A stretch of DNA of 64,000 nt. It comes from Ligula intestinalis (lineage: Eukaryota > Platyhelminthes > Cestoda > Diphyllobothriidea > Diphyllobothriidae). Where the stretch lies: assembly GCA_036362985.1 (NCBI GenBank), contig JAYGXS010000006.1, positions 8,989,185 through 9,053,184 on the forward strand, read 5' to 3'. Positions 21,770 through 35,275 of the stretch are shown here, in pieces. The first letter of the stretch is position 1; every line of letters starts with the position of its first letter. A program made the position numbers and the translations under genes. A model generated the notes under the pieces. That model saw only the letters and a list, made by a program, of their open reading frames with translations, was not told where the DNA came from and ran no database searches.

Positions 21770-22230
21770 CCGCTTTTTAATCTTTTTCCGAAAGCAGTAA
21801 CAAATGCTGCTTCATCCGTACTAGGGCTATATCGAGGGGTGTTAAGACTAAAAAGATTAACCGCATTGGCTGTTATCTTCCAGGCCCGGTTCCTTAGGAG
21901 AGGGGAGAAGTCTTGGGAAGGCCACGGTTTTAACAACAATATATAGTGTACAGAAGAGTTAGGAGGAAGTTGCCACTTGGTCTGGCACGAAGTTTGACCG
22001 TGAGGGCCATGTGAGGGCACGGCGTCGTCAGAGCGGCTAACGACGCTGCCTGCTGCTTCCGTCCCGTTTGGGACGGAATCCCAAGTGTGGTCTATCCGCA
22101 GTAATCCCCAGCGGCAGCCTTGATATTGATTGGATCGTTCGAGGTGGACGCATCGGCATGGGTGATCCGTGCCTCGCGCGCAAGTTTGCGTCTGGCCTGA
22201 GTCACGCCGAAAACTGCTTCGCGCAAATAT
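21770..22230. repeat. Dispersed repeat, copy 2
   Basis: Same repeat as 18450-19560 but without the 540-bp insertion and without the MITE. It is contiguous from CTTCCAGGCCCGG (21878) to CATCGGCATGGG (22150), and it supplies the unoccupied site for the MITE at 18629. Confidence 0.7.
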
Positions 22231-22239
22231 CATATGCTC

Positions 22240-23900
22240 TGAGTTACTTTGTCTGTGGCATCAAGAGTTTGGTGGTCGTCCGGCAGCAGCGACCAATACA
22301 ACTACACCACACCTGCTGGATCGTGTTATTTGGCATCGTCAATAAGCCGAGATTCCAGCCCGAAGTAAAGTGTACATGTGATCATACTACCTATAATAAA
22401 TGAGTAGCAATGTATTGTTTCGAGTATCTTGCATCATCTGAATATGTATCCAGTTGTAACACGCACATCAAATCCTAATGATAACAACAACTCGTGACGC
22501 ACGGTACTATTAAACAAATAGGGAAGAATAAACGAAACACCAACCTGAATACTCGGTACACGTTGATAATAAGAAAGGGAGTAAGCCAAATATCGGCTGA
22601 CTATAGACGAAAGAACGACGCATGTCCAAAACGCAACACGCGTGCGAGTGTGTGTAGTGGGAGAGGGGACAACTATTGCTTTGATGCGACTCTGGGGCCA
22701 GTTCGCGTGGTGTCCCATTGGTGAGTTACATTACCCGAGGAGATGGTTCGTTCAAGTGGTCCCCCGACAGCCGCAACTATCTTGCGCACATGTGGGCACG
22801 CGGGTAGTTGATGGCCGTGCCCATTTGCAAGCGCACCGTAACGCACAATGGGTTTGAGGTCAGCGAGGTGCAAAAAGCTGCTTAATGAAGCAGCTTTCAT
22901 TGATCAAGAGGGAGGGAGGGGGGGTGGCCAACCCCATTGGTTAAGAGGAGACGTGCCCAAGTGCTCATTTTGCGGCTACAACAGTTATGAACAGACGTAA
23001 GTGTTCAAGTGAAAATGAGTCAAGAGGCTTCAGGTCAGTGAACTCCAATCAGCTGTTTTAGTGAATTTGCTTGACATTGAGGGAAGGAACTTTGAAAAGG
23101 CGAGGAGGACAGCATTGTTTGGAACAAAGATTCAACAAGGGAGGAGGTGTGGCGGAAAACATCGTTGGGGGGAAATGATTGAAGGAGGGGGCGGACAGGA
23201 TCATTACGGGAAGGAAACCATCACATGTAGCTCTGACATAATTTCATCGGAGATGGACGTGAAAAAACCTCGAATTGTTAGGCCGAAGATAACATTTGTG
23301 TGTATTCCTTTCCACTAACTAAAGGCAGCGCGCTTTTCATCGAAATCAACGAAATCTTTTGAATTTTTTTTCGGTATCGATATATTTCTTAGCCACTGTG
23401 TTTGTGATAGGGAGGTCAAAGACACTCATCTTTTCCTCCATAAGGCTAACCTAACTGAATAGGTTAATGCTAAAATCATGCTGAGATCGTAGAGGCGAAA
23501 AGAGAGAGAGAGAGTGAGTGAGGGAGGAACAGGCATCCCCCAAAAGGCTGACCTTCGGGAAGACTTTTTCTATTGAAATAAATCCGATGCAGACAATAGT
23601 AGTTAAACTGAAAGTTAAACTAGCAAATACTATCCCATGGCTTCACCGTGTACATCGAGTTTAGCAAAGCAGCGAAAACACATTCGTCCAGGGCCCGAGC
23701 CGTTTAAAAATCGAAGCTGCATCAACAACCTGTTAAAGTAATTCACCACAACTAACAGAGTGAATAATGATTTCAAATAATTTCAAAATAGACAGACTAT
23801 AGACGTTTTGGACTGACGACATAAAGCCTTCTAAAAAAAGTTATCATGCGGATAAAGCTGAAACTTCATTGGTCTAAGCCCTGAAGCGGATATTCACCGT
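22240..23900. other. No gene recognised; small GA repeat
   Basis: No domain or splice-consistent gene was found. A short purine tract (GA)6 with GTGA extensions lies at 23498-23523, and a G-rich run (GGGAGGGAGGGGGGG) at 22910-22925. Frames here are short and unconvincing. Confidence 0.4.
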
Positions 23901-23904
23901 TTAC

Positions 23905-24530
23905 GATGAAGATTATTTTCTACAATTTTTAGTACTCTTATAAGGTTACACCTTGAATACGCGATCCAATCATAAAGCTCGTGTATGCTGCAGAAATATA
24001 ACCTACTCGAAAGGGTGCAGCGGCGGGCCACAACATTGATAAGAGATCAAATTCCACTGTCATATGATAACCGCCTACATAATCTTAATCACGGTCATCT
24101 GAGTAATAGGTAGTTACGCAGAGACTTGATACAAACTTCCCCTATCGTGCATAGCTTGGATTGTACTCTCCTGTCTGATGAATTTTTTCCAACTCACTAG
24201 TATAACTTATCTCCGGGGGCATCCTTTCAAACAATGTCTGCCTCAAGGATGATTAGATTTTAATAAGTATTTTTCTCTAACCATATCGTGGAACCCGAAC
24301 GTTTGTCATGTCGCAATCTGTAGAGGCATTCAAATACCGACTTTATATACGTATGCTGCAACAAAAGGTGAACTATGTGAATAATTAACCTTAAAACACG
24401 TAATGCATGACGTGACTCTGACTACACTCACCTGACTGTAATTGCTTTCCATTGTTTCTAATTATTGAGATTGTAATGTAATAAATACGGAGTTAATAGT
24501 TGTAAGTCTATTTTCCTCAAATAAACAGAC
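23905..24530 (+). pseudogene. LINE C-terminal remnant with 3' UTR
   Basis: The plus strand gives HLEYAIQ..., then LLERVQRRATTLIRDQIPLS, YDNRLHNLNHGHLSNRQLRRD and, after a deletion, SWNP...SVEAFKYRLY. This is the C-terminal region of a CR1/Jockey-like RT protein. It is followed by an A/T-rich 3' part with AATAAA at 24480 and AAATAAACAG near 24520. Several stops and shifts are present. Confidence 0.6.
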
Positions 24531-24565
24531 TGACTGCCATTTAATAACAAACATTCGGATATATA

Positions 24566-27500
24566 TATGTTTATTATGCCAGTTTGCAGATAATTTTAGA
24601 GTTGGTAAAGCACCTCTTGGGCGCCTTCCAAAACCTCGAAGACAGGAAAAAACCTAAAAACAAACTCCCTTTTTTGCAGCCAGTATGGGTTTTGTTTCCA
24701 TTTTCTGTTTTTTCCATTCTGGCCAAGATAAGGAGTTTGTTTTCAGTGAAAAGACCTGACTTCAAAAGTACGATACAAACGGAATATATGTACAGTTGTA
24801 AAATGAGTTGACACATCAGCAGGAGGAAAGTTGCATATCGTTTAGGGACATAAGATCGGGACGGGGAAGGTTGCCACAAGAACACAGTGTTCTCAGTCTT
24901 CCTTTAATGCTTGTCGGCAAAAGTTGCGCGCTGTCGGCTGAAGGATTAGCAGATTGCGGGCTGCAGCTTCAGCAGCATTATCTTCAGCATGAGGTCTGGC
25001 AGGGTTCAAAGTCCACAAATGCCATCAGAGTGAAAAAAGAGATTCCACCGAGTCAGCACCCAAAATTCGTAAAAGTTGTCCTGAATGTAGAAAACTAGTA
25101 ATATCTATCTTAAACATAGGGTAGCTTTGCTGGCTTTTAATACTTCTGGGCAGCTTATTTCAGATTGATATGGCGTTTACTGAAAAGAATTACCGGTACT
25201 TAACTGTACGTGCCATAGGAAGAAATCAAAACACATCTCGATGACTGGTGCGACGAGGGTGCTCCAGTTGCCTTATTGTGCTGAGAGGATTAAAGGTTTT
25301 GCCATTTAAAAGTTTAAACAGTAAATATAGACCCTTCTGTAATCTATGAAGCCACAGGGGATCCAGCTTTATAAGTTCGTACCTTTGCTGGTAGGTTAAG
25401 TTACGGTGACCTGTAGTGAAAACACTGCTAGTGAAGAAGTGCTGCACCGATTCTATTTTCTTCCGTTCAATAGTGTGCAGAAGACTGAACAGGGATGAGC
25501 AGTATTCAAGACTAGGTCTAACGTACATGTTATAAAGGCTAGGTTTAAACTTTATGGTCTTAAGATTTCTAACGATAAATCCCGTGGTTCGGCGTGCTTT
25601 CGAGACAGCGCTCTGACAGATTGAGACTATTAGAATAAGATATGCCCAAATCCTTGATAACACCTAGGACATTTAGTTTGTGACCGTCTTTTAATTTCGG
25701 TTGGTGATCGTCGCCAACAACCATAACGGAACATTTTTACCATGAAAGGGTGAGGCTTCATATGCAAAACCACTAGGCGAAGGCCTAAAGATCCTTTTTT
25801 ATCAGCTCGAGCACGATGTTGCAATCTGCTGGTTGATACTGATAGGCGATTTTTAAATCATCAGCGTATATGAAGGGTCTACCATATTGAAAACAATCTG
25901 GAAGGTCGTTGACAAGAAGGCAAAATAGAAGCCGCCCTAGTACACTATCCTGTATAACTCCACTCCTTACATGCGTGGGGTTGGAGATAACATTAGAAAT
26001 TTTTACTCATTGTGTGCGAGCATCCGAATAGGAAGATATTAAGTTCAGAAGCTTGCTACCTATGCCGAAAGAGGCCAGTTTAAAAGGCCTTAGTAAAACC
26101 AAAATAGACGGTATAAAGGGCAAAACCGCCGTCTCTGGATTGCAGCACATAATCAAAGAAAGAGAGCTGGCAGGTGTCACAAGATCTTTTCTCAAGAAAT
26201 CCATGATGAGCTGCACTGAGCAAGTTATTTTCTGTCAAAGGACGCATCATCTTTTCTTTGATTAAGGTCTCCAAGATCTTCGAGGCTGCGGGAAGTGTAT
26301 TCATTTGCCTAAAGTTGTCATATGAGGTCAATCGGCCATGCTTGCGAATAGGCCTTAGGTGCGATTCCTTCCACAACGAAGGAAAGGTTCTGCCCCAAGA
26401 GCAACATTAAATACCTTACATAGAATAGATGAAAAAATATGATTCGCTTCAGTTTTTAGAAGGCTAGCTGGAACGCCATTTGGTCCTGGACTATAAGATT
26501 GACGATACCGACGAATGGCTACAGTCACGTCCCAGAGGGGGAAACTTACGGTTTCGAGGACAGCGCCCTTCGAATCCCGGATAGCCGGAAATGCAGTGGA
26601 CAAGTTTTCACTAAACGCTTTGGATAGGAATGCATTGAAACTATCGGCGGTCAAGTAAGCGTCAACTATGGGGATTCCTAAGGCGTCTTGAAGTATAAGG
26701 TGTTGCGTTTTCCTCTGCGCTTTAACTGTGCGTGAAAAGAGTTAAGCAATATTAAGGGATGGGTTTTCAGCGAAGTGGGCCTCATCGGCTATCCGATTTT
26801 CTTCGGAGACCTTCTTAGCCTGCTCAAAGATAAGTTGGATCAAAGGCAGAACGCCGAAACAGCAAATTGCCACAATTTGCAATATATGCCCAACATGCGC
26901 CCACTTAAGTGGCTCCAAACCATGAGCAACGCGCTAATTGACGAGGATAGGGCTTCTGTTTGAGCGAGTAGTTATAGATATTATCGGTCCTCTCCCCATT
27001 ACACACTCTGAAAACGATACATCTTAGTAATGGTCGATTTCTTCACCAAATGGGTTTAAGTGGTATCCTGACCCAAAAACGTGTCATCAAGGGCAGAATG
27101 GACGTGTCTTTCTGCTGATGCAAACGACGAGATAGTCTACGCAGCCTACGACGGAAAGACAGAGGAAGGTACACTTCATCCTTGAAATGTATTATTTTCT
27201 TATGGGGGAAAAAATGGAGGATAAGTGGATCCAGTACTTTGTACAGTGTATCGGTACGAATGTTCACATCCAAACATCGGAAACATTCAGACCACTCGAA
27301 AAAGTTTAGATGTGTCAGTAATTCCGCCGTGTTTGCTGATCGGAAGTCGAGAAAAAAACAATATCATTGGGAAAATTTTTCGTCCGCCTTCAGTTCCAGT
27401 GTGGTAACAACTATGAGATGGTCCGAACTCCCAATTGCGTCTAAGGATGACAATGAAAGTGGTTTGCACCCCCTACAAAATATTAGGTCCAGTTTGTTTG

Positions 27501-28310
27501 CTCCTCGAGTGGGAGAATCGACTACTTAATCCCACATGCCGATATCTACAGCCTCAAGTAAGTTCTCAAACTTTGAAAGGCCGGAGGGTGGAAACCATTG
27601 CACGTCAGGAAGGTTCAAGCAATCAAGAAATACTTAAGATTCAAGTCGGCTGCGGCATGAAATGCTTGCGAGAGACAAAGATCGTAGTCCACATGGGCAT
27701 TAGAACAACTCGTAGCCAGCAGCTCTCCTCCACCGCCGTGAATTGTGGATAGTCCAACGGGAGAAATGTAAGTGGCTGCTTAATATAAATGCAGCTTTCT
27801 CCGCCACAGCCATTGTTTCGATCATTCCGAGTGCATGCATAGCCTAGAACACAGAGTTCAGAGTCAGTTACACAGGCCAATGCCCATGTCACAGTTACCA
27901 TAACAATGTCTAGCGGGTTAATGAAAACCAGAGTCTGGAGCAGGGGAATTTTATTAAACAGTGATCTGGCATTAAAAACGAACTACTTAAGAGGGCATGT
28001 ATTATGTTTCGGTGGCGGGACAGCTAGGCTGTCACCGTTACCGGTTTCGACCAGAGAGATGACACTTTGACTTGAACTATTTGTCCCTATATTATTTTGA
28101 GATATTTTCGCCATTGGTTATCCGTTTTGCCAGCTCTATTTATAACTGTCTCATCTTCATCTGCTCTTTCAACTCGTAATCCGACTGAAAAAATCTTGCG
28201 AATGCAGACTTCATAAGGATGGTTTGTACTCCATCAAAGTTGCGCCTGTGCTTCAGTTTCTAAAATTACTTCAAGACGTCCTGGCCGGGAATATGATTAT
28301 TGACACAGTA
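24566..28310 (-). mobile_element. CR1/Jockey-like LINE, family 1, decayed copy
   Basis: It is the reverse-complement relative of the LINE at 49863-53340. Minus-strand frames give endonuclease start (27901-27641), part of the EN-RT linker (27273-27043 and 26654-26355), RT fingers and palm (26376-26080; WKESHLRPIRKHGR, then ALYTVYFGFTKAF in which the first catalytic Asp of the FDF motif is Gly), and the C-terminal domain (25663-25226: MYVRPSLEYCSSLF, then TGHRNLTYQQRYELIKLDPL). The 3' end matches TTGGAAGGCGCCCAAGAGGTG and CTGGCATAATAAAC at 24566-24640. It extends about 150 bp further 5' than the other copy, into ORF1. Many frameshifts; a gypsy fragment interrupts it at 26854-27085. Confidence 0.85.
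26854..27085 (+). mobile_element. Gypsy integrase fragment inserted in LINE
   Basis: The 232-bp insert, absent from the other family 1 copy, matches 39763-39995 from CGCCGAAAC to TGACCCAAAAACG. Both encode the start of a Ty3/gypsy integrase core (…FE..VIDII.PLP, then an F-KW segment). The insert is flanked by a 15-bp duplicated target: ATCAAAGGCAGAACG at 26839-26853 and ATCAAGGGCAGAATG at 27086-27100, two mismatches. The sequence between LINE halves is otherwise continuous with the related LINE. Confidence 0.75.
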
Positions 28311-29470
28311 GTTTTCGTACTGTCAAGCACTGAATGGGAAAGTTACTAATCACTATGGCTGGCAATTTATTACGATGCCTGAGGCAGAATTGGTGGACAA
28401 CTACGCCATTGGTCCGGCCCAAGGTCACACAAAATTAATCAATACAATTCAAGTCTGACCGGCGTCACAACTGCTCTCGCCGAAGGACAGGATGTTAACT
28501 CCAAGTAAGTTGATCTCTCGATACATAAAATGGTGGAATCCTTCTGCAGATGCATCCAACACCCGCAGTGTACCGTACGATGATGGTATGTTCAGCCTGA
28601 ATTTTGATGGAACACCCTATTTTAAAGCGGCAAGCTCACTTTCTTTCTCTTTAAAAATGCCTTCTTTTACCATTTAATTGATTGAACGAAAATTTCCCCA
28701 TTTCATACACTAGATAATCCGTGTTATTAAGATTTCGCAATTTAGAATTTATCTTTGTGAGCCGCAAACAACACCATCTATACAAATTAGTTTCGGAAAA
28801 CCAAAAACAATTTGAGAATGTGCGCGGATAAATGTGTTAGTTTGTAATAACATCAGCAGTTATTGTCTTTTAAGGCAATATTTGTCAATTAATGGTGAAC
28901 TAGAAAATATGCAGCTTTAAAACTTCTGCAATAAAATGGAGGCAGAGTTCACCGTACCTCCTTTTTTAAATAGCCTGAAGGAGTAGAAATCTGCTTACAG
29001 ACAAAATACGTGGACTGTTCATAATGCGACAATTAAATGTGTGTATAGTACGCCAATATACGTAACATGAAATATTGCGGAGAAACATTAGTTTACCTTA
29101 GCCCTTTTTATAATGAATAGACCAGCACACAAGCGAAGTTCGGCACAAGGTGCATTCAGGTTGATTTAGTCAGCTAACAAAGGAATTAGTTACAAAATAC
29201 TATGTAACTAGGTTGTTTGAACTGGATTGTTGCAATAGAAGAGGTAGGAGAAAAAATATAGAAATAAACAAATGTACATGCATAGCTAAATACCTTTTCG
29301 CATACATGCTTATGCCTGCCTACACATATGGAGCCTCCACGTTGAGAGGATTTATTGAAACCTTGAACGTGAAAGGAACAAATTTAACCTAGTCCATTTG
29401 AGTTGATACGAATCCAAGCGGAACCAGCCTTCTGCGAAAACAGATGCTGCTCTCTGCGTAGTTAGATACT
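28311..29470. other. AT-rich DNA without recognised features
   Basis: No domain, repeat tail or splice-consistent gene was found; the only frames are about 60 codons long. Nothing can be supported here. Confidence 0.5.
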
Positions 29471-29472
29471 AT

Positions 29473-31015
29473 TTGGTTCAGTTCAGTTCAGTTTTATTAG
29501 GGAAATATTGATAAATACCTTTGAACTCCCTCTTTGCATATAGCTTTGGTGCAGAACATGTGGCGTTGCCAGTAATGGAACTGCGTTAAGGGGGCGGACG
29601 GTAAAAACTCCTGAGGCATTTTTTATAATTCTAGTTTTTATGCCCGTTGTGGGATTTTAAGGAGAAAAAATGTCGCCGGTGGGGGGTAACGCGTAGGGTA
29701 TATGCAAATCGGATGTCCTGCTGCTGAAAGTGTTTGAATCATGTCAGGAGGAGGCCATCGCGGTTTTGCAACATCCTAATGGTCACACGAGGAGAAGATT
29801 GCGGTGGTCACGAGAACATCACCGAGTGAGTGCCCTTTTTGTACATATGTTCAGTGAAAGCACAAACATTGCTCCTTAGACTGTTGGCGAGGCCAGTTGT
29901 CCTGTGTCATAGGATAAAAATAGGAGCAGACAGTGGAAAAAACTCCTCAGGGATTTTTAGGGGAAAAACTGTCGCCCTTGTGGGGGTAATGCGTGGGATT
30001 TAGGAGACAAAAAGGGGTTTCCACTGAGAGGGGGCATTGCAAAGGTACCTAGGATCATCACCGTGTGGAAGCCCCGTCCTGATTCTTCCTTGCTGATTAC
30101 AGAGTCCGCCAACGGAACTAGAAAAACAGAGGCATCCGTCCAGACCGTCGACAGTCCGCTTTGGGTCGAACCAAGAGTGAATGTTTAGGCCGTCAGGTGT
30201 GGCTGATAAGATCACAAGCGGGTTATCACGGTACACAGATAGCCAAGTAGGTTAGACTGCGGAGACCTTCGCATGAGGCTATGCGTAGGAGGGCGTTATA
30301 AATAGAAAACATGAATGGATATAAAAACTAATACTACTGGAAAATTGGAATTAGTATTATTATTATTGCTAATTGTCTGTTACGATCCATCGTTCACTGC
30401 TATGTCGATCCAGTTTTCGCTTAAGAACCCCTAGCAATTCCAACATAACAACGTCCTGAGGAAGCGCATTCCATGCTCCGAACACCCATTTTGAAAAAAA
30501 GTGTTTCCGAGCGTCCAGCCTGGCCCCTGTCACCTTTAGTTTGAGAGGATGACCCCTCAGATTCGTAGTCGTTGCTAATTCGAAAAAATCCCCTGATGTA
30601 AGACTGCAGTCTCGAAGACGAAATACGCGGACTGCTAGTATCTGGTCCCCCCAAAGCTGCCTGTAGCACAAAGGGGATAGGTTGAGATTCGACAGCCGTG
30701 TTTCATAAGGCTGCGAGCCCTGCCCCATAACAAGTTTGGTTGCGCGCCGTTGTACCTTTTCCAGGATGTTGATGTCTTTCCTGGCCCAGGGTCTCCAAGT
30801 TTAGATAGCGGATTCTAGGTGCGGTTGTACGAAGGTTCCGAAGACATTTGTGAAGCACTCTTCATCGAAGGTATAACAAGCTCGTTTGACGAGGTATAGG
30901 ATCGAAATCGCGGACTTGACAACCTTTGTACAATGCGGGGAGGGTTTAATTGAGGGCGTGATCCAGACTCCCATGTCGTTCTGGGCGTTCACTTCCTTCA
31001 ATGGTATTTCATTCA
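29473..31015 (-). mobile_element. LINE family 2, truncated copy with (CTGAA)n tail
   Basis: On the minus strand 31001-30801 and 30728-30369 give the RT C-terminal region (ARKHFFSKWVFGAWNALPQD, preceded by RGHPLKLKVTGARLD; upstream VKRACYTFDEECFTNVFGTFVQPHLE). A 3' UTR of about 880 bp follows and ends AATAAAACTGAACTGAACTG at 29499-29480. The same 3' UTR ends the copy at 31926. It is 5' truncated inside the RT thumb. Confidence 0.75.
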
Positions 31016-31925
31016 GTCGGTAAGCCGTGCCGTTTGAAGAACCGGAATTGTCAACTCATTAAACTGTGTTAAACGACAGCGGACCAAGGCTCAATATAAG
31101 ACTTGCTATTGGTGGAAGTATAAGGATTCGATGTGCCATACAACGAGGACTGATAAGTGCATCGTTGTTTGCGACGAGCGCCGCAATGTACAGACTGGTA
31201 TCACTGGTTGTAGCACTGATTACCGCATATTCTATTCTGAATTTTTTTAAAGTCATGATGGGATGCGGGCTTTTTAACAAGCGTCTTTCTGACCACTAGA
31301 AACGTATGGAATGTAGAAAGTGCTACCTAAGATACTTAGCGCCTTTATCATGCAGTTGCACTGCCTTTATAAATAAAAATATTGTATGGAAAATAGGTAA
31401 GTTTACATAATGTTTTGTATTTGTTTGCCAGAAAAAATGCCTTTTTAAATATGTACCTACGGTAAGCATATCTTTCTGTTTAAAATATTGTTAGTTGCCG
31501 ACTTTTCTAGAAATCTATAGATCAGTTCTCTAGAAGTCGAGATTAACAGCGTGCGCACTGTGTACAGCGTGCTGATGGAACTGTTTCTTTTGACTACGGG
31601 TTGAAAAAAAAGTCACGCTGTTCTCATAGGATGTTGAAATAGACGTACACAATGCTCCATACAGTATCGGCTGCATCAATAAATTGACGTATATAATATA
31701 TAATAAATGAACACCTCATAATCGTAAAAAAGCCCATAAATACAAAAAAAACATTAAACACCGAAAATTACTCCATCCTTAAATATAAAATTTAAAAGAG
31801 GCGCGATTTGCTTTCACACGAGTACAATAAACATTTTTTTGCAAGTCTTCCATAAAATATTTTAGAATTTATAATGGCAGTCAAACGTAATGTAAAACAT
31901 AATAAAAATAAGTACTTACTTTTCA
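31016..31925. other. AT-rich DNA between two LINE copies
   Basis: No gene or repeat recognised. Two opposing frames at 31059-31299 are shadows of each other. Several AATAAA motifs occur, as expected from base composition. Confidence 0.45.
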
Positions 31926-34900
31926 AAGTTCAGTTCAGTGCAGTTCAGTTTTATTAGGGAAATATCGATAAATACCTTTGAACTCCTCTTTGTACATACC
32001 TATCACGCAGAACATGTGGCGTTGCCAGTAATGGAACTGCGTTAGTGGGGCAGACGGTAAAAAACTCCTTAGGCATCATTCATAAGTTTAGTTTTGAATG
32101 CAATTTGTTGGATTTTAAGAAGAAACACTGTCGCCTGTGGAGGGGGGGGGGCGAAGGTAACATGTAAATCGGATGTCCTGCTGCTGAAAGTGTTTGAATC
32201 ATGTCAGGAGGAGGCCATCGCGGTTTTGCAACATCCTAATGGTCACACGAGGAGAAGATTGCGGTGGTCACGAGAACATCACCGAGTGTCGGAGATGCGA
32301 CCATCATACGTCCTTGCTGGTTTCCGGGTCTGCCGACCAGATGACGAGACATGATAGCCCACCACGATCATCAAAGTTATTCTTAACAAATATATAACTG
32401 AAAAGTAGCGAGCTATATGTTTTTTTAAAAAAAAGTGGTTTCTACTAGAGAGGTCTAGTGGCAAATCTTACTTGCTGACGGGCGGTAATATAATTATTCT
32501 AGCGTCATTACAGAGAACGTACTTTTTATGCTTGTTCAACTGCATCTTAAACGTGTCCACAGATGGGGACATGACAATGTATGCGGGTAGAGCATTCCAT
32601 GCCTGGATTACCCTCTTAGAGAAAAAGAATTTTCGTGTATTCAATCTTGCCCCAGTCACACGCAGTTGAGGGGGTGTCCGCGCAATTCAGTAGTAGTAGT
32701 GGCCAGCTCAAAGAAATCTTTGGATGCTAGGCAACAATTCTGACCCCGCAGCATGCGGAATGCCTGTATTAGGTCACCGCGTAGCTGTCTGTAATTCAGA
32801 GGAAATAAGTTAAGATTGGTCAGTCACGTCTCATAAGGAAGGTACGCTTGGCCTCGCACAAACTTAGTTTCTCATCGTTGTACTCGATCAAGATTTTTTT
32901 GTCTTTGACTGTCCAAGGTTTCCAGGCTTGGATGGCAAATTCCAGTTCGGGTCGCACAGACGTGCAGAAGACCTAGCCAAAGACAACTTTATCAAGCTTA
33001 GCAAAGGTGCGCTCGATTAGATACAAACTCGACATTGCGGATTTGGCCACCTTCAGGCAGTTGAGTGATGGCTTAAGTGAGGGTGTGAATCACACCCCCA
33101 GATCCTTTTGGGTCTGTACTGCTGACAGCGGTGTGTGATTTAGGTTGTTTACCCTCTGGTACGAAGCGTTAGTACCACCGAAGCGCAAAATGTTGCATTT
33201 GGCGACATTGAATGGCAGGAGCCACTCGTTTGACCATTGCTCGAGTCGGTGCAAATCTGTCTACAGATTTGCTTCGTCATCTTCTCTACGAATGATTTTC
33301 CGGAGTTTTAATCGTCGACGAAAATTGCAGTCTAATTCACTTATGCAGTCGTCGACATATATAAGGAAGAGGATAGGGCCCAGAACGGAACTCTGGGGGA
33401 CCCCACTATCAAGCGCCACCTCCGCCGATCGCTGGTCACCAAGACATACGGTCTGAGTTCCACCAGTCAGAAAGCCTTCGATCCATCGGAAAAGGTTGCC
33501 TGTTTCCCCTACACGCCTCAGCTTGTATTGGAGAAGTTGATGAGGCAAAGTTTCAAATGCCTTCTTAAAATCTACGAAGACTGCGTGCACCGTATTTCCT
33601 TGATCGAGTGCTCTGGTTCATTGTTCTAGACAGTAGGGCAAATTTATCAACCAGGACCGTCCTCAACGGAATCCATGCTGTTTGTCAGAAAAAAGTCAAT
33701 GACACTCCAAGAATTGCATCAACTCTATTTTGATACTTCGCTCCATGATCTTGCAGCATATTGAAGTAAGGCTTATTGACCTGCAGTTGTTTGCGGAGGC
33801 CCGACCCCCCATTTTGTGTTAGGGTGAGATCCACGCTGTCTTCCGGTCGGATGGCAGTTTGCCTGTGTTTAGGGAGGCCCGGAAGAGTAATTGCAGGGGT
33901 TCTGCCAACTCCACGGCTAGCTCTTTCAACAGCTTTGCAGGTATGCCGTCCGGCCCTGGTGACTTCATGTCTTGGAGTTTAAGAAGTTCTTGCAGGACAG
34001 TAACTTCCGTAACCTCAACTAAGTCAATGGTCGGAATCTCCTCTGTACTAAAATTGGTAACGTTTAGCTTGAACTCCGTCGTAAAAACCGACTGTAAGAA
34101 CCTTTGCTTTTTTCTCGCAAATTTCGGCACCGTCATCCGTTTTTAACAACGGGATGGGGTCCCTATTTCGAGTAGATCGCCTAATGTAGTTGTAGAAGAC
34201 CTTCGGATTTCCTACTGCATGGTTTATTAGGTCACTCTCGAAGCTTTGGCAGTTTTTCAGTACAAAACCTTTAACCCTATTTTTCTGCGCTTTGTAATTG
34301 TTGTGTGACTCGGTGGCATTCTCTCTCCGATATGTTTGCCACAGATTTTCTTTACGATTAACCTCCCTCTTCAGCGTGTTTATTAACCACTGGGGCCTAT
34401 TTATGGCTTTCGGTTTCGAGATAGGGCAGAAACTGGTGAATAATCTGTGTAATACGGCCTTAAAAACCGACAAATCCCCATGGACACACCCGGTGAATGT
34501 CTCCTTACAGTCTTACCTGCGCAATTTGGTTCTCATTTGATAAAGTTTCCGCGCCATATGTTGTGTCTAACGGTCGCACTACGATCAGGTACAGAGAAGA
34601 GTGAATATTCCCACTGTAGTACTACATGGTTGCTTTTGCCTACAAGAAGTAAGCAATTTACGACGTCTACACTCTCAGGCGCTTTTGACAGTACAAGATC
34701 TAGGTAGTTATCCGGTTGCCCTTTACGTTGCCTTGTCCTAGATATCATATGCTGTGATAGAAAGGCTTTTTGTACGGCGCGTAGGAGTTTGCGATCGAAA
34801 CTGAATTCTGAATCGGTCGCAGAATTGAGGTTCCAATCGATATGTGGAGCATTAAAGTCGCTCATAATCATGACATTGGATCGCACGGCAAATGCTTTAT

Positions 34901-35275
34901 TTTCCCCTATCAGGCTAGTGTCTGACTGTGGATAATTCGACGGTGGTCGATAAATCGTCAAGATCTCAAAGGCGTTCTGACGGTGAGTCAAACGGCCTCT
35001 ATATCGGACGCGAGCTGGTCAGTTTTGATTGACACGTCCGTCCCTTTTGTTAGAAATCTAACAATGCTGCTGTACATTAGGTTTACAAATGCGATAGAAG
35101 CACCCTTTCTTATGTGGCTACCTAATGCGGAACAGGCACATTTAACTGGTGAGCAGTTTTCATTTCTCACGACATAGGCGAAGAATTTGGGAAGGTAGAA
35201 TATGTTGGTGGTCATGGCATGGAAAAGCAGGAGCCAGGGACTTATGCTGTGGATGTTAGCTTTCATAAGTTGACT
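31926..35275 (-). mobile_element. LINE family 2, 3.3-kb copy (endonuclease to tail)
   Basis: Minus-strand order: endonuclease (35266-34533: an ASIAFVN segment, then ILTIYRPPSNYPQSD, MIMSDFNAPHIDW with the DFN active-site motif, and NYLDLVLSK); linker (34473-34048); RT fingers (34136-33819: MKSPGPDGIPAKLLKEL); RT palm (33590-33261: VFVDFKKAFETLPHQLL, then GVPQSSVLGPILFLIYVDD); C-terminal domain near 32660-32468 (KFFFSKRVIQAWNALP). The YADD box is not readable, and frameshifts separate the pieces. The 3' UTR ends with AATAAAACTGAACTGCACTG at 31947-31928. The 5' end is lost before the first endonuclease motif. Confidence 0.8.
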
